13,750 nt of DNA from Muribaculaceae bacterium (lineage in GTDB: Bacteria; Bacteroidota; Bacteroidia; Bacteroidales; Muribaculaceae), in assembly GCA_029056365.1 (NCBI GenBank), contig JAIDBM010000020.1:1-13750 (forward strand). The letters run 5' to 3'. Positions 1 through 7,790 of this stretch are shown here, one piece after another. Position numbers and translations under genes: made by a program. The notes under the pieces are model-generated. The model ran no database searches. It was not told the origin of the DNA and saw only the letters and a program-made list of their open reading frames with translations. The first letter of the stretch is position 1. The number at the start of each line of letters is the position of its first letter.

Positions 1-14
1 GACTAATTAAAAAA

Positions 15-1808
15 ATGACAGTAGACTCAATAATAAGCAGCGCTACGGGTGCGGCAGTGAAGCACCTGTATGGCATAGATGCGGACCCGTCCACACTGGT
101 GCCCCAGCCTACCCGCAAGGATTTCGAGGGAAATCTCACCATAGTGGTGTTTCCGTGGGTTAAGGCCGCACGCAAGTCGCCCGAGGCAGTTGGCCGTGAA
201 ATAGGCGATTATCTGGTTGAACACGAACCCGCTGTGGAGCGTTACAACGTTGTGAAAGGATTTCTGAATCTTGTAATCCGTCCTGCCGTATGGAGCCAGG
301 TTCTGGCATCGATTGCCGCAGACGCCGATTACGGTTTCCGGACAGCCACCGACGAATCTCCGCTGGTAATGGTGGAATACTCGTCGCCAAACACCAACAA
401 GCCGCTTCACCTGGGGCATGTGCGCAACAACCTTTTGGGTTATTCGCTGGCCGAGATTCTCAAGGCCTGCGGCAACCGTGTTGTAAAAACCAATATAGTG
501 AACGACCGAGGAATCCATATCTGCAAGTCGATGCTCGCATGGCAGAAGTGGCACAACGGCGATACACCCGAGTCGCTCGGAGTGAAAGGCGACCATCTGA
601 TCGGCGACTGCTATGTTGATTTCGACAAGCACTACAAGGCCGAGGTCAAGGCCATGATGGAGGCTGATCCGAATCTGACTCAGGAAGCGGCGGAGGCTGC
701 TTCCCCGCTGATGTCCGAGGCCCGTGAGATGCTTCGCCGCTGGGAGGCCAAAGACCCTGAGGTGCGCAATCTTTGGGAGACAATGAATTCCTGGGTATAT
801 GCCGGATTTGACGAAACCTATCGTCGGATGGGAGTTGATTTCGACAAGATTTACTATGAGTCGCAGACTTACCTTGAAGGAAAGGAGAAAGTGCTCGAAG
901 GGCTTGAAAAAGGCATAATGTACCGCAAGGACGACGGTTCGGTATGGGCCGACCTCACCGATGCCGGCCTTGACCACAAGCTCCTGCTTCGTTCCGATGG
1001 AACATCGGTGTATATGACTCAGGACATAGGCACAGCCAAACTCCGTTTCGCCGATTACCCTATCGACCGTATGATATACGTTGTGGGCAATGAGCAGAAC
1101 TACCATTTCCAGGTGCTCTCGCTGCTTCTCGACCGTCTTGGTTTCAAGTGGGGCAAGGACCTGGTGCACTTCAGCTACGGCATGGTGGAACTGCCCGAGG
1201 GCAAGATGAAATCGCGCGAAGGAACCGTGGTGGATGCCGACGACCTTATGTCGGAGATGGTGTCCACAGCCCGTGAGGTGGCATCGGAACAGGGACGCAG
1301 CGAAGGCATGACCGAAGCCGAAATCGATGAGATAGCGGAAATCGTTGGTCTTGGGGCCTTGAAATATTTTCTGCTGAAGGTCGACCCGCGCAAGAACATG
1401 ACTTTCAACCCCAAGGAATCAATCGACTTCAACGGCAACACAGGTCCGTTCATCCAGTACACCTACGCCCGCATACGCTCGGTTATCCGCCGTGCATCGG
1501 AGGCCGGTTACGAACAGACCGATTACTCGGCGGTCGAGCCATGCGAGAAGGAGACTGTGCTGATTCAGCGTCTGGCCGCCCTGCCCCAGGTTATAGCCGA
1601 GGCGGGCCGCAGTTGCTCGCCGGCTCTGATTGCCAACTACGCATACGACCTGGCAAAGGAATACAACCAGTTCTATCACGACTGCCCTATCCTGCGCGAG
1701 GACGATGCCGCAAAGCGTAGCCTTCGCCTGGCGCTCAGCGAGGTAACCGCTCGAACAATTAAGGCCGCACTCGGTCTGCTTGGCATGCGTGTGCCTGAAA
1801 GAATGTAA
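15..1808 (+). CDS. argS: Arginyl-tRNA synthetase
   Basis: This 597-residue class I aminoacyl-tRNA synthetase charges tRNA-Arg with arginine in the cytoplasm, using ATP. An N-terminal tRNA-recognition (Add1-type) domain fills roughly residues 1-110. The catalytic Rossmann domain follows, with the family signature SSPNTNKPLHLGH at 123-135 (HLGH is the HIGH motif, 132-135). The KMSKS-equivalent loop reads KMKSREGT at 397-404. The C-terminal DALR anticodon-binding domain starts around residue 475 (GNTGPFIQYTYAR) and runs to a family-typical end, LLGMRVPERM. Length and motif order are normal, so it should be a complete, active enzyme. The ATG at 15 follows an A-rich leader, usual for Bacteroidetes. 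Only 14 nt lie upstream, so its promoter is outside the window. The BI-1 gene begins 51 nt downstream with no terminator between. Confidence 0.97.
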   Translation: MTVDSIISSATGAAVKHLYGIDADPSTLVPQPTRKDFEGNLTIVVFPWVKAARKSPEAVGREIGDYLVEHEPAVERYNVVKGFLNLVIRPAVWSQVLASIAADADYGFRTATDESPLVMVEYSSPNTNKPLHLGHVRNNLLGYSLAEILKACGNRVVKTNIVNDRGIHICKSMLAWQKWHNGDTPESLGVKGDHLIGDCYVDFDKHYKAEVKAMMEADPNLTQEAAEAASPLMSEAREMLRRWEAKDPEVRNLWETMNSWVYAGFDETYRRMGVDFDKIYYESQTYLEGKEKVLEGLEKGIMYRKDDGSVWADLTDAGLDHKLLLRSDGTSVYMTQDIGTAKLRFADYPIDRMIYVVGNEQNYHFQVLSLLLDRLGFKWGKDLVHFSYGMVELPEGKMKSREGTVVDADDLMSEMVSTAREVASEQGRSEGMTEAEIDEIAEIVGLGALKYFLLKVDPRKNMTFNPKESIDFNGNTGPFIQYTYARIRSVIRRASEAGYEQTDYSAVEPCEKETVLIQRLAALPQVIAEAGRSCSPALIANYAYDLAKEYNQFYHDCPILREDDAAKRSLRLALSEVTARTIKAALGLLGMRVPERM

Positions 1809-1859
1809 ACAATAGAAAAAACAGAGCTGAGAATAAAACAGCCACAAAAAAACAAAGCT

Positions 1860-2555
1860 ATGAATAACTTTAAAACAGCCACTCCTCCGCGATACGTGGC
1901 AACCGGCGTTTCAGCCGTCATGAAGCAGGTGTATCTGAAAATGACCCTCGGTCTGCTTATCACCGCATTTGTATCGCTTTTCTGCTCTCAGAGCTATGGT
2001 TATCTGAGCTTCATAATCTCGAACAGCTGGTTCATGTGGGTTCTGATGGGAGCTGAACTACTGATTGTGTTGAGTATCGGCGGTGCGCTGAATAAACTCG
2101 GTACAGCCGTTGGCTTCGGACTGTTCATACTCTTTTCGGTAATCAACGGTCTGGCGCTGACACCTATATTCCTGATATACACCACAGGGTCGATAGTAAA
2201 GACTTTCTTTATAACCGCCGGAACATTCGGCGCCATGAGTGTGTATGGATATTTCACCAACAAGGACCTCAGCAAGATGGGTTCCATACTGTTTATGGCG
2301 CTTATAGGCCTTATTATAGCCTCGCTTGTAAACATCTTCGCCAAGAGCTCGACTCTCGACTGGATCATAAGCATAGCCGGCGTGATAATATTCGTTGGTC
2401 TTACCGCATGGGATACCCAGCAGATCCGTCGTCTGGCCGAAATGATGCCCGGTCAGTCGGGCCGTATCTCCACGCTTGGCGCACTCAATCTCTATCTCGA
2501 CTTTATCAACCTGTTCCTGTATCTGCTCCGTTTCTTCGGTTCAAGCCGCGACTGA
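1860..2555 (+). CDS. Bax inhibitor-1/YccA (TMBIM) family membrane protein
   Basis: A 231-residue integral membrane protein of the Bax inhibitor-1/YccA family. A short polar N-terminus (about 20 residues) is followed by about seven hydrophobic segments. Recognisable family blocks are the stretch around AGTFGAMSVYGYFTNKDLSK, then LFMALIGLIIASLVNIF, IIFVGLTAWDTQQIR, and the terminal ALNLYLDFINLFLYLLRFFG. The pattern closely follows Bacteroides homologues as I remember them. Bacterial members are linked to calcium leak or pH-dependent channel activity (BsYetJ) and to the FtsH-associated YccA; which applies here cannot be told from sequence. The ATG at 1860 is preferred over an internal Met near 1920 because it keeps the conserved pre-TM1 segment and follows an A-rich leader. 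Co-transcription with argS is plausible (51 nt gap, no terminator). Confidence 0.93.
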   Translation: MNNFKTATPPRYVATGVSAVMKQVYLKMTLGLLITAFVSLFCSQSYGYLSFIISNSWFMWVLMGAELLIVLSIGGALNKLGTAVGFGLFILFSVINGLALTPIFLIYTTGSIVKTFFITAGTFGAMSVYGYFTNKDLSKMGSILFMALIGLIIASLVNIFAKSSTLDWIISIAGVIIFVGLTAWDTQQIRRLAEMMPGQSGRISTLGALNLYLDFINLFLYLLRFFGSSRD

Positions 2556-2593
2556 TCGGGGAAACAGCATAAAATAACATAAAAAACCAGGCT

Positions 2594-3937
2594 ATGGCCA
2601 AAAGCCATTACCGTTCTATAATACGTCTCGGCCTGCCCATACTTGTGGGGCAGGTCGGGATGGTTGTTTTGATATTTGCCGATACCGCAATGGTGGGGCA
2701 TTACGACACCGATTCGCTTGCCGCCGCTTCCTTTGTGAACAACCTTTTCAACATGGCATTGTTCACTGTCGGAGGGTTCGCGCTTGGCATCACTCCGATA
2801 CTCGGAGCGCAATACAGCCGGGGGGAGAAGTCCGAAATGGGCGCCACACTCCGGTCGGGCGTGGCTGCGAACGTATGTTTCACACTGCTTGTGACAGCTG
2901 TCATGACAGCCGTATACTTTAATCTGCACCGCATGGGGCAACCGGCCAAGCTTCTGCCGCTGATACGACCGTATTATCTGCTATATCTGGCCGGACTTGT
3001 GCCGATGAGTCTGTTCAATGTATTCGCCCAATGGAGCTATGCCCGGGGAAACTCGCAGCTTCCGATGTGGATAATGCTTTCGGCGAACGCCTTGAACATA
3101 CTTGGCAACTGGCTCCTTATCTACGGCAACTGCGGAATGCCGGAACTCGGTCTTTTCGGAGCAGGTCTGAGCACATTGGCAAGCCGTGTTCTCGGTCCGG
3201 CGGTTCTGCTCGGTGTGTTCTTTGCAGCAAAGCGATACAGAGCATACAGCCAGGGATTCCGGCGCTCGGCCATATCCATGTCGACATTGCGTCCGGTGGT
3301 AGCCTGCGGCTTTCCTGTGGCCATGCAGATGGCCTGTGAGAGCGGCAGTTTTTCGCTGTCGGCCGTCATGGCTGGCTGGCTGCCCCAGGGCGACATATGT
3401 CTGGCCGCCTTTCAGGTGATAATAGTAACCGGCACACTCGGATTCACCCTTTACTACAGTGTAGGCACAGCGGTGAGTGTGCTTGTGGCCAATCAGGCCG
3501 GACTTGATAATCCGGGAGGGATGCGCTCGGTTGCCTGGGCCGGCTATCACTGTCTGCTTGCAATGATGTGCTGCAGCTGTATGGCGTTCGTGTTTTTCGG
3601 TCGCCAGATCATGGGGCTGTTCAGTCCCGACCCTACAGTAGTGGCCCTTGCGCTGACACTGTTGTTTCCGCTGGTGCTTTATCAGGTGGCCGATGCCACC
3701 CAGATTAATTTCGCCAATGCATTGCGCGGCACATCGCATGTGATGCCCATGCTCTGGATAGCGTTCGCAAGCTATATAGTGATAGGAGTGCCTGTCACAT
3801 ACCTGTTCGCGTTTCCGTTCGGACTTGGTCTGTACGGCATAGTGCTTAGCTTTTCGGTAAGCCTGTGTATAGCTGCGGGCCTGTTTCTTTATTACTTCCT
3901 GCGTGCAAGCCGAAGCGGCGCTAAAAATACGAATTAA
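2594..3937 (+). CDS. MATE family efflux transporter
   Basis: A 447-residue polytopic inner-membrane protein with the layout of multidrug and toxic compound extrusion (MATE, NorM/DinF) carriers: two homologous halves of about six transmembrane helices each. The N-terminal signature is visible as GLPILVGQ then FADTAMVGHY within the first 40 residues; the second half starts near CGFPVAMQMACESGSFSLS. These carriers export cationic drugs or metabolites in exchange for Na+ or H+; the substrate cannot be predicted. The length is usual for the family, and the chosen ATG (MAKSHYRSIIRLGLP) places TM1 where expected. It lies 38 nt after the BI-1 gene on the same strand, so it may be the last gene of an argS-BI-1-MATE transcript. 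The following 200 nt hold a possible hairpin and then the pckA promoter. Confidence 0.95.
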   Translation: MAKSHYRSIIRLGLPILVGQVGMVVLIFADTAMVGHYDTDSLAAASFVNNLFNMALFTVGGFALGITPILGAQYSRGEKSEMGATLRSGVAANVCFTLLVTAVMTAVYFNLHRMGQPAKLLPLIRPYYLLYLAGLVPMSLFNVFAQWSYARGNSQLPMWIMLSANALNILGNWLLIYGNCGMPELGLFGAGLSTLASRVLGPAVLLGVFFAAKRYRAYSQGFRRSAISMSTLRPVVACGFPVAMQMACESGSFSLSAVMAGWLPQGDICLAAFQVIIVTGTLGFTLYYSVGTAVSVLVANQAGLDNPGGMRSVAWAGYHCLLAMMCCSCMAFVFFGRQIMGLFSPDPTVVALALTLLFPLVLYQVADATQINFANALRGTSHVMPMLWIAFASYIVIGVPVTYLFAFPFGLGLYGIVLSFSVSLCIAAGLFLYYFLRASRSGAKNTN

Positions 3938-3950
3938 CAACTATATATCA

Positions 3951-3989
3951 ACTTTTGCACGTTGCCGAACGTTTATTCAAGGCAAAAGT
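3951..3989 (+). other. Nested inverted repeat downstream of the MATE gene
   Basis: Outer arms ACTTTTGC (3951-3958) and GCAAAAGT (3982-3989) are perfectly complementary. They enclose an inner stem ACGTT/AACGT (3959-3963 and 3968-3972) with the loop GCCG. There is no T-run after it, so it is not a classical intrinsic terminator. It could be a 3'-end stabilising structure for the upstream transcript, or chance. The rest of the 200-nt gap (3938-4137) is A/T-rich and holds the pckA promoter and leader, with no gene that I can support. Confidence 0.3.
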
Positions 3990-4028
3990 GAAAATAAAGG
4001 AGCATAAAATAAAGAAATATTTCCATAA

Positions 4029-4063
4029 TTGTTTTATAAACTGCGAAAAATTTCATAACTTTG
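4029..4063 (+). promoter_or_regulatory. Bacteroidetes-type promoter for pckA
   Basis: TAACTTTG at 4056-4063 is a perfect match to the Bacteroidetes sigma-ABfr -7 consensus TAnnTTTG. A TTG at 4029-4031, 24 nt upstream, could be a weak -33 element (consensus TTTG). Transcription would begin around 4069-4072, giving a leader of about 70 nt before the pckA ATG at 4138. The box is seen directly; promoter activity is inferred. Confidence 0.75.
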
Positions 4064-4137
4064 CACCCGGTTTACAAGGCCTCTTCCAGGGCCGTGCAAT
4101 TACAGAAAACACTAACATCAAAATATTTCCAATAACA

Positions 4138-5781
4138 ATGAGCAAACTTGAAGAAATCAAGAAGGCCCGTATTGCAGGTATCAAAGAAGACCTCGTAAAA
4201 TACGGTATCGAAGGTACAACCGAAGTGGTATACAACCCTTCGTATGACGAACTGTTCAAAGAAGAAACACTCCCTACCCTCGAAGGTTTTGAAAAAGGCG
4301 TTGAAACCGAACTCGGAGCCGTGAACGTGATGACCGGCGTATATACCGGCCGCTCGCCCAAAGATAAATTCATCGTACTTGATGAAAACTCCAAGGATAA
4401 CGTATGGTGGACAACCGAAGAATATAAAAACGACAACAAACCGGCCTCGCAGGAAGCCTGGAATGCTGTAAAGGACCTCGCAAAGAAAGAACTCAGCAAC
4501 AAGCGTCTTTTTGTTGTCGACGGTTTCTGCGGTGCCAACGAAAACACCCGCATGGCTGTGCGTTTCATCATGGAAGTGGCATGGCAGGCTCACTTCGTGA
4601 CCAACATGTTCATCCGTCCGACTGCTGAAGAACTCGAAAACTTCACTCCCGACTTCATCGTATACAACGCATCGAAGGCCAAGCTCACCAACTACAAGGA
4701 ACTCGGTCTGAACAGCGAAACAGCAGTTGTGTTCAACATCACAAGCCGTGAGCAGGTTATCATCAACACATGGTACGGCGGCGAAATGAAGAAAGGTATG
4801 TTCTCGATGATGAACTACTTCCTTCCGCTCAAGGGCATCGCTTCGATGCACTGCTCGGCCAATACCGACCTCAACGGCGAGAACACCGCTATCTTCTTCG
4901 GTCTCTCCGGTACCGGCAAGACAACCCTTTCGACCGATCCCAAGCGTCTGCTTATCGGCGATGACGAGCACGGCTGGGACGACAACGGCGTGTTCAACTT
5001 CGAAGGCGGCTGCTATGCCAAGGTTATCAACCTCGACAAGGACAGCGAACCCGATATCTATAACGCCATCACCCGCGACGCGCTTCTCGAAAACGTTACC
5101 GTTGACAGCGAAGGCAAAATCGATTTCGCCGACAAGAGCGTAACCGAAAACACCCGCGTAAGCTATCCTATCGAGCACATCAAGAACATCGTACGTCCGA
5201 AATCTACCGGTCCTGCCGCCAAGAACGTAATCTTCCTGAGCGCCGACGCATTCGGTGTGCTTCCTCCTGTTTCGATTCTTACTCCGGAGCAGACAAAGTA
5301 CTACTTCCTGAGCGGATTCACCGCCAAGCTCGCCGGTACAGAACGCGGCATCACCGAACCGACTCCCACTTTCTCGGCTTGCTTCGGCCAGGCATTCCTC
5401 GAACTGCACCCCACCAAGTATGCTGAGGAACTCGTAAAACGCATGCAGGAATCAGGCGCCAAGGCTTATCTTGTGAACACCGGCTGGAACGGAACCGGCA
5501 AGCGTATCTCTATCCGCGACACCCGTGGTATCATCGATGCAATCCTCGATGGCGCAATTCTTTCGGCTCCGACCAAGAAGCTCCCCATCTTCGATTTCGA
5601 GATTCCCACCGAACTCCCCGGCGTAGATTCCAAGATTCTCGACCCGCGCGACACTTACGCCAATCCTGAGGAATGGACTGCCAAGGCAGAAGATCTCGCA
5701 ACCCGTTTCATCAAGAACTTCAAGAAGTATGAAAACAACGAAGCCGGCAAGGCCCTTGTAGCTGCCGGTCCCCAGCTCTAA
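4138..5781 (+). CDS. pckA: Phosphoenolpyruvate carboxykinase (ATP)
   Basis: This 547-residue cytoplasmic enzyme interconverts oxaloacetate + ATP with PEP + CO2 + ADP. It is the entry step of gluconeogenesis, and in many gut Bacteroidales it is thought to run toward CO2 fixation on the route to succinate. Visible motifs are substrate-binding TGRSPKDKF (70-78), the metal and PEP region NTWYGGEMKKGMF (210-222), the kinase-1a P-loop GLSGTGKTTLS (255-265) and kinase-2 GDDEHGW (274-280). The length is typical for the ATP-dependent class. The reading frame is open back to 3955, but that extension would cross the promoter box at 4056-4063, and the family N-terminus matches MSKLEEIKKARIAGI, so ATG 4138 is the start. 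All Glu codons in the first 60 codons are GAA, whereas argS mixes GAA and GAG, consistent with high expression. A strong terminator follows at once. Confidence 0.97.
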   Translation: MSKLEEIKKARIAGIKEDLVKYGIEGTTEVVYNPSYDELFKEETLPTLEGFEKGVETELGAVNVMTGVYTGRSPKDKFIVLDENSKDNVWWTTEEYKNDNKPASQEAWNAVKDLAKKELSNKRLFVVDGFCGANENTRMAVRFIMEVAWQAHFVTNMFIRPTAEELENFTPDFIVYNASKAKLTNYKELGLNSETAVVFNITSREQVIINTWYGGEMKKGMFSMMNYFLPLKGIASMHCSANTDLNGENTAIFFGLSGTGKTTLSTDPKRLLIGDDEHGWDDNGVFNFEGGCYAKVINLDKDSEPDIYNAITRDALLENVTVDSEGKIDFADKSVTENTRVSYPIEHIKNIVRPKSTGPAAKNVIFLSADAFGVLPPVSILTPEQTKYYFLSGFTAKLAGTERGITEPTPTFSACFGQAFLELHPTKYAEELVKRMQESGAKAYLVNTGWNGTGKRISIRDTRGIIDAILDGAILSAPTKKLPIFDFEIPTELPGVDSKILDPRDTYANPEEWTAKAEDLATRFIKNFKKYENNEAGKALVAAGPQL

Positions 5782-5785
5782 TACA

Positions 5786-5851
5786 GCTGTCCGATAAAAA
5801 ACCAAGGCCCTGCGGAAATTTCCGCAGGGCCTTGGTTTTTTATCAGACAGC
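5786..5851. terminator. Bidirectional intrinsic terminator between pckA and the lrp-like gene
   Basis: Positions 5793-5844 form a perfect 52-nt palindrome, with two 26-nt arms meeting at AAATTT. After one mismatch (5792/5845) the pairing continues for six more base pairs (5786-5791 with 5846-5851). The core is GC-rich (AAGGCCCTGCGG and its complement) and is flanked by A6 on the left and T6 on the right. It therefore presents a stem plus U-run on either strand, serving the converging pckA and lrp-like transcripts. Confidence 0.92.
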
Positions 5852-5883
5852 CGATTTTCTTATGTACAAGAGGTACGGGACTG

Positions 5884-6354
5884 TTATTTTTCGTCGTAAT
5901 GCACCGGAATAACGCGGCTGATGCTGTTGTCGAGAGAGATGAGGGTTTCGGTACCGGTCACGCCGGGAATCATCTGTATACGGTCGTTCAGAAGCTCCAT
6001 GAGGTGTTCGTTGTCGCGTGCGTATACTTTAACAAGCATGGTGTATGGTCCGGTGGTGAAGTGGCATTCCACGATTTCGGGAATCTTTTCAAGTTCAGGC
6101 ACAACATTGCGGTACATCGCTCCGCGTTCGAGGTTGACGCCCACGTAGGTGCATGTGGCGTAGCCGAGAACTTTCGGGTCGACGTTATATCCTGAGCCGG
6201 TAATGACCTTTATGTCGATCATGCGCTGTATGCGCTGGTGCACTGCGGCGCGGCTCACGCCGCATACAAGTGCGATGTCTTTCGAAGGAATTCGCGCGTT
6301 GCGCATTACGATTTCGAGGATTTTACGGTCGAGGTTGTCGATAGTTTTTTCCAT
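5884..6354 (-). CDS. Lrp/AsnC family transcriptional regulator
   Basis: A 156-residue DNA-binding regulator of the leucine-responsive/asparagine-responsive (feast/famine) family. The N-terminal winged helix-turn-helix spans about residues 5-60: IDNLDRKILEIVMRNARIPS, then the recognition helix region VSRAAVHQRIQRM. The C-terminal RAM (ligand-binding and oligomerisation) domain spans about 67-148, with the typical HFTTGPYTMLVKV strand and the PGVTGTETLISL end. Such proteins form dimers to hexadecamers and respond to amino acids. The target genes cannot be read from sequence; autoregulation is common in the family. It converges with pckA across a shared terminator and has its own promoter box at 6392-6399, downstream of the gapA terminator, so it is probably monocistronic. 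The ATG at 6354 gives a full-length N-terminus. Confidence 0.95.
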   Translation of the reverse strand: MEKTIDNLDRKILEIVMRNARIPSKDIALVCGVSRAAVHQRIQRMIDIKVITGSGYNVDPKVLGYATCTYVGVNLERGAMYRNVVPELEKIPEIVECHFTTGPYTMLVKVYARDNEHLMELLNDRIQMIPGVTGTETLISLDNSISRVIPVHYDEK

Positions 6355-6391
6355 ATTCTGTGTTTCTTAGCGTATACGTTCTTATTGTTTG

Positions 6392-6399
6392 CAAAATTA
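6392..6399 (-). promoter_or_regulatory. -7 promoter box of the lrp-like gene
   Basis: Read on the minus strand this is TAATTTTG, matching TAnnTTTG. It lies 37 nt upstream of the start codon at 6354, predicting a leader of roughly 30 nt. No clear TTTG -33 box is seen at the expected distance, so the upstream element is weak or absent. Confidence 0.6.
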
Positions 6400-6465
6400 C
6401 AAAATTTTCGCCGAATACCGATAATTTTTCCACCGATGTTTAACTTTTTTATGCACTTGAGAACA

Positions 6466-6497
6466 AAAATAGCCTGCACGCAGGTGCAGGCTATTTT
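6466..6497 (-). terminator. Intrinsic terminator of gapA
   Basis: A perfect 14-bp stem with arms AAAATAGCCTGCAC and GTGCAGGCTATTTT encloses the 4-nt loop GCAG. Read on the minus strand the hairpin follows the gapA stop by about 23 nt and runs into a five-T tract, giving a classical rho-independent terminator. The plus-strand side has a weaker T4A3 tail. Confidence 0.92.
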
Positions 6498-6520
6498 AAA
6501 TGTTATGGCTCGCGGTTCAA

Positions 6521-7531
6521 TTAACCGTTGATTTTTACCATAGTGGCGATCAGGTCGAGAACCTTGTTCGAGTAGCCGATTTCGTTGTCGTACCAGGAAA
6601 CAACCTTAACGAAGTTTTCGGTCAGGTATACACCTGCGTTGGCATCGAAGATCGAAGTGCGGGCATCGCCGAGGAAGTCGCTGCTGACAACAGCGTCTTC
6701 GGTGTATCCGAGCACGCCTTTGAGTTCGCCTTCGGCAGCTTCTTTCATAGCGGCGCAGATGGCTTCCTTAGTGGCGGGTTTTGCGAGGTTTACGGTGAGG
6801 TCAACAACCGAAACGTCGAGGGTGGGAACACGCATCGAGATGCCGGTGAGCTTGCCGTTGAGTTCGGGGATAACTTTGCCTACAGCCTTTGCAGCGCCGG
6901 TGCTCGAGGGGATGATGTTGCCAGCGGCAGCACGTCCGCCGCGCCAGTCCTTCATAGAGGGGCCGTCAACAGTTTTCTGAGTAGCGGTGGTTGAGTGAAC
7001 GGTGGTCATGAGGCCGTTTACGATGCCGAATTTGTCGTTAAGCACCTTGGCGATGGGGGCGAGGCAGTTGGTAGTGCAGCTTGCGTTGGAAACGAACTGA
7101 GTGCCCTTTACATAAGTGTCGGCGTTTACGCCGCAAACGAACATGGGGGTGTCGTCCTTCGAGGGAGCTGACATAACCACGTATTTTGCGCCGGCTTCGA
7201 TGTGAGCCTGAGCTTTTTCCTTAGTGAGGAACAGACCGGTAGATTCAACTACGTATTCTGCGCCAACGGCAGCCCAGTTGATTTCTTTCGGGTCGCGGCA
7301 TGCAGTTACGCGGATTTCCTTGCCGTTTACGATCAGAAGGCTTTTTTCGAGGTCGTAGTCAACAGTGCCGTCGAACTGACCGTGCATTGTGTCGTATTTA
7401 AGCATGTAAGCCATGTAGTCGACAGGAAGAAGGTCGTTGATAGCTACTACTTCGATGTCCTCGCGTTTGGTCGATGCGCGGAATACGAAACGACCGATAC
7501 GGCCAAAGCCGTTGATACCGATTTTTGTCAT
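6521..7531 (-). CDS. gapA: Glyceraldehyde-3-phosphate dehydrogenase (NAD-dependent, type I)
   Basis: This 336-residue cytoplasmic enzyme converts glyceraldehyde-3-phosphate + NAD+ + phosphate to 1,3-bisphosphoglycerate, reversibly, in glycolysis and gluconeogenesis. The Rossmann dinucleotide fold opens with INGFGRIGR (5-13). Asp33 after the second strand (AINDL) is the residue usually associated with NAD preference. The active-site block SNASCTTNCLAP carries catalytic Cys152, with the partner His179 in TTVHS. The C-terminal part contains WYDNEIGYSNKV. Length and all key residues are normal. It is flanked by its own promoter box (7617-7624) and terminator (6466-6497), so it is probably transcribed alone. 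The divergent neighbour is the spt-like gene. ATG 7531 gives the standard N-terminus MTKIGINGFG. Confidence 0.97.
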   Translation of the reverse strand: MTKIGINGFGRIGRFVFRASTKREDIEVVAINDLLPVDYMAYMLKYDTMHGQFDGTVDYDLEKSLLIVNGKEIRVTACRDPKEINWAAVGAEYVVESTGLFLTKEKAQAHIEAGAKYVVMSAPSKDDTPMFVCGVNADTYVKGTQFVSNASCTTNCLAPIAKVLNDKFGIVNGLMTTVHSTTATQKTVDGPSMKDWRGGRAAAGNIIPSSTGAAKAVGKVIPELNGKLTGISMRVPTLDVSVVDLTVNLAKPATKEAICAAMKEAAEGELKGVLGYTEDAVVSSDFLGDARTSIFDANAGVYLTENFVKVVSWYDNEIGYSNKVLDLIATMVKING

Positions 7532-7616
7532 TGTATTAATACTTTATTGGGTTGTGTATTAGTGTATTACGTAATTCTGTCGTCATTTAAGATATATCAC
7601 CTTAGAATTTGCGCCA

Positions 7617-7624
7617 CAAAATTA
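7617..7624 (-). promoter_or_regulatory. -7 promoter box of gapA
   Basis: Read on the minus strand this is TAATTTTG, matching the Bacteroidetes TAnnTTTG box. It sits 85 nt upstream of the gapA ATG, implying a leader of about 80 nt. I see no good TTTG -33 element. The 259-nt gap between gapA and spt (7532-7790) holds this box, the spt promoter and a small palindrome, and no gene that I can support. Confidence 0.6.
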
Positions 7625-7694
7625 CTAAAAATTTCTGAATCGCGCGTAATAAAATAACGCTATTTCGCCAAGAATATCCAATTTTTTAGTCAAT

Positions 7695-7728
7695 TTTGAT
7701 AATCTTAGACGTTTTTTTTGTAACTTTG
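7695..7728 (+). promoter_or_regulatory. Bacteroidetes-type promoter of the spt-like gene
   Basis: TAACTTTG at 7721-7728 is an exact TAnnTTTG match and is identical to the pckA box. TTTG at 7695-7698 lies 22 nt upstream and fits the -33 element. Transcription would start near 7735, leaving a leader of about 55 nt before the ATG at 7791. Confidence 0.75.
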
Positions 7729-7757
7729 TAGCCTCATTTGTCGTAAACTCAAGCGCG

Positions 7758-7770
7758 GATACCAGGTATC
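7758..7770. repeat. 13-bp palindrome in the spt-like gene leader
   Basis: GATACC and GGTATC flank a central A, forming an odd-centred palindrome about 25 nt after the predicted transcription start and 20 nt before the start codon. It is too short-looped for a stable RNA hairpin, so if it is functional a dimeric DNA-binding protein site is more likely. It may also be chance. Confidence 0.3.
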
Positions 7771-7790
7771 TGTTTAATAATCATACATCT

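Noticed and set aside
27..1169. Antisense frame of 380 codons in argS
   Set aside because: It is a shadow of argS with no motifs or promoter.
1834..1882. 12-nt direct repeat TAAAACAGCCAC (1834-1845 and 1871-1882) around the BI-1 gene start
   Set aside because: Only two copies, the second inside coding sequence, with no accompanying structure; likely chance in A-rich sequence.
3955..4137. N-terminal extension of pckA by 61 codons
   Set aside because: It crosses the TAACTTTG promoter box and leader, and the family N-terminus fits the ATG at 4138.
4072..5409. Long open frame antisense to pckA (about 445 codons)
   Set aside because: It mirrors the codon pattern of the well-supported pckA gene, has no recognisable domain, and its product is a Cys/Val/Phe-rich shadow sequence.
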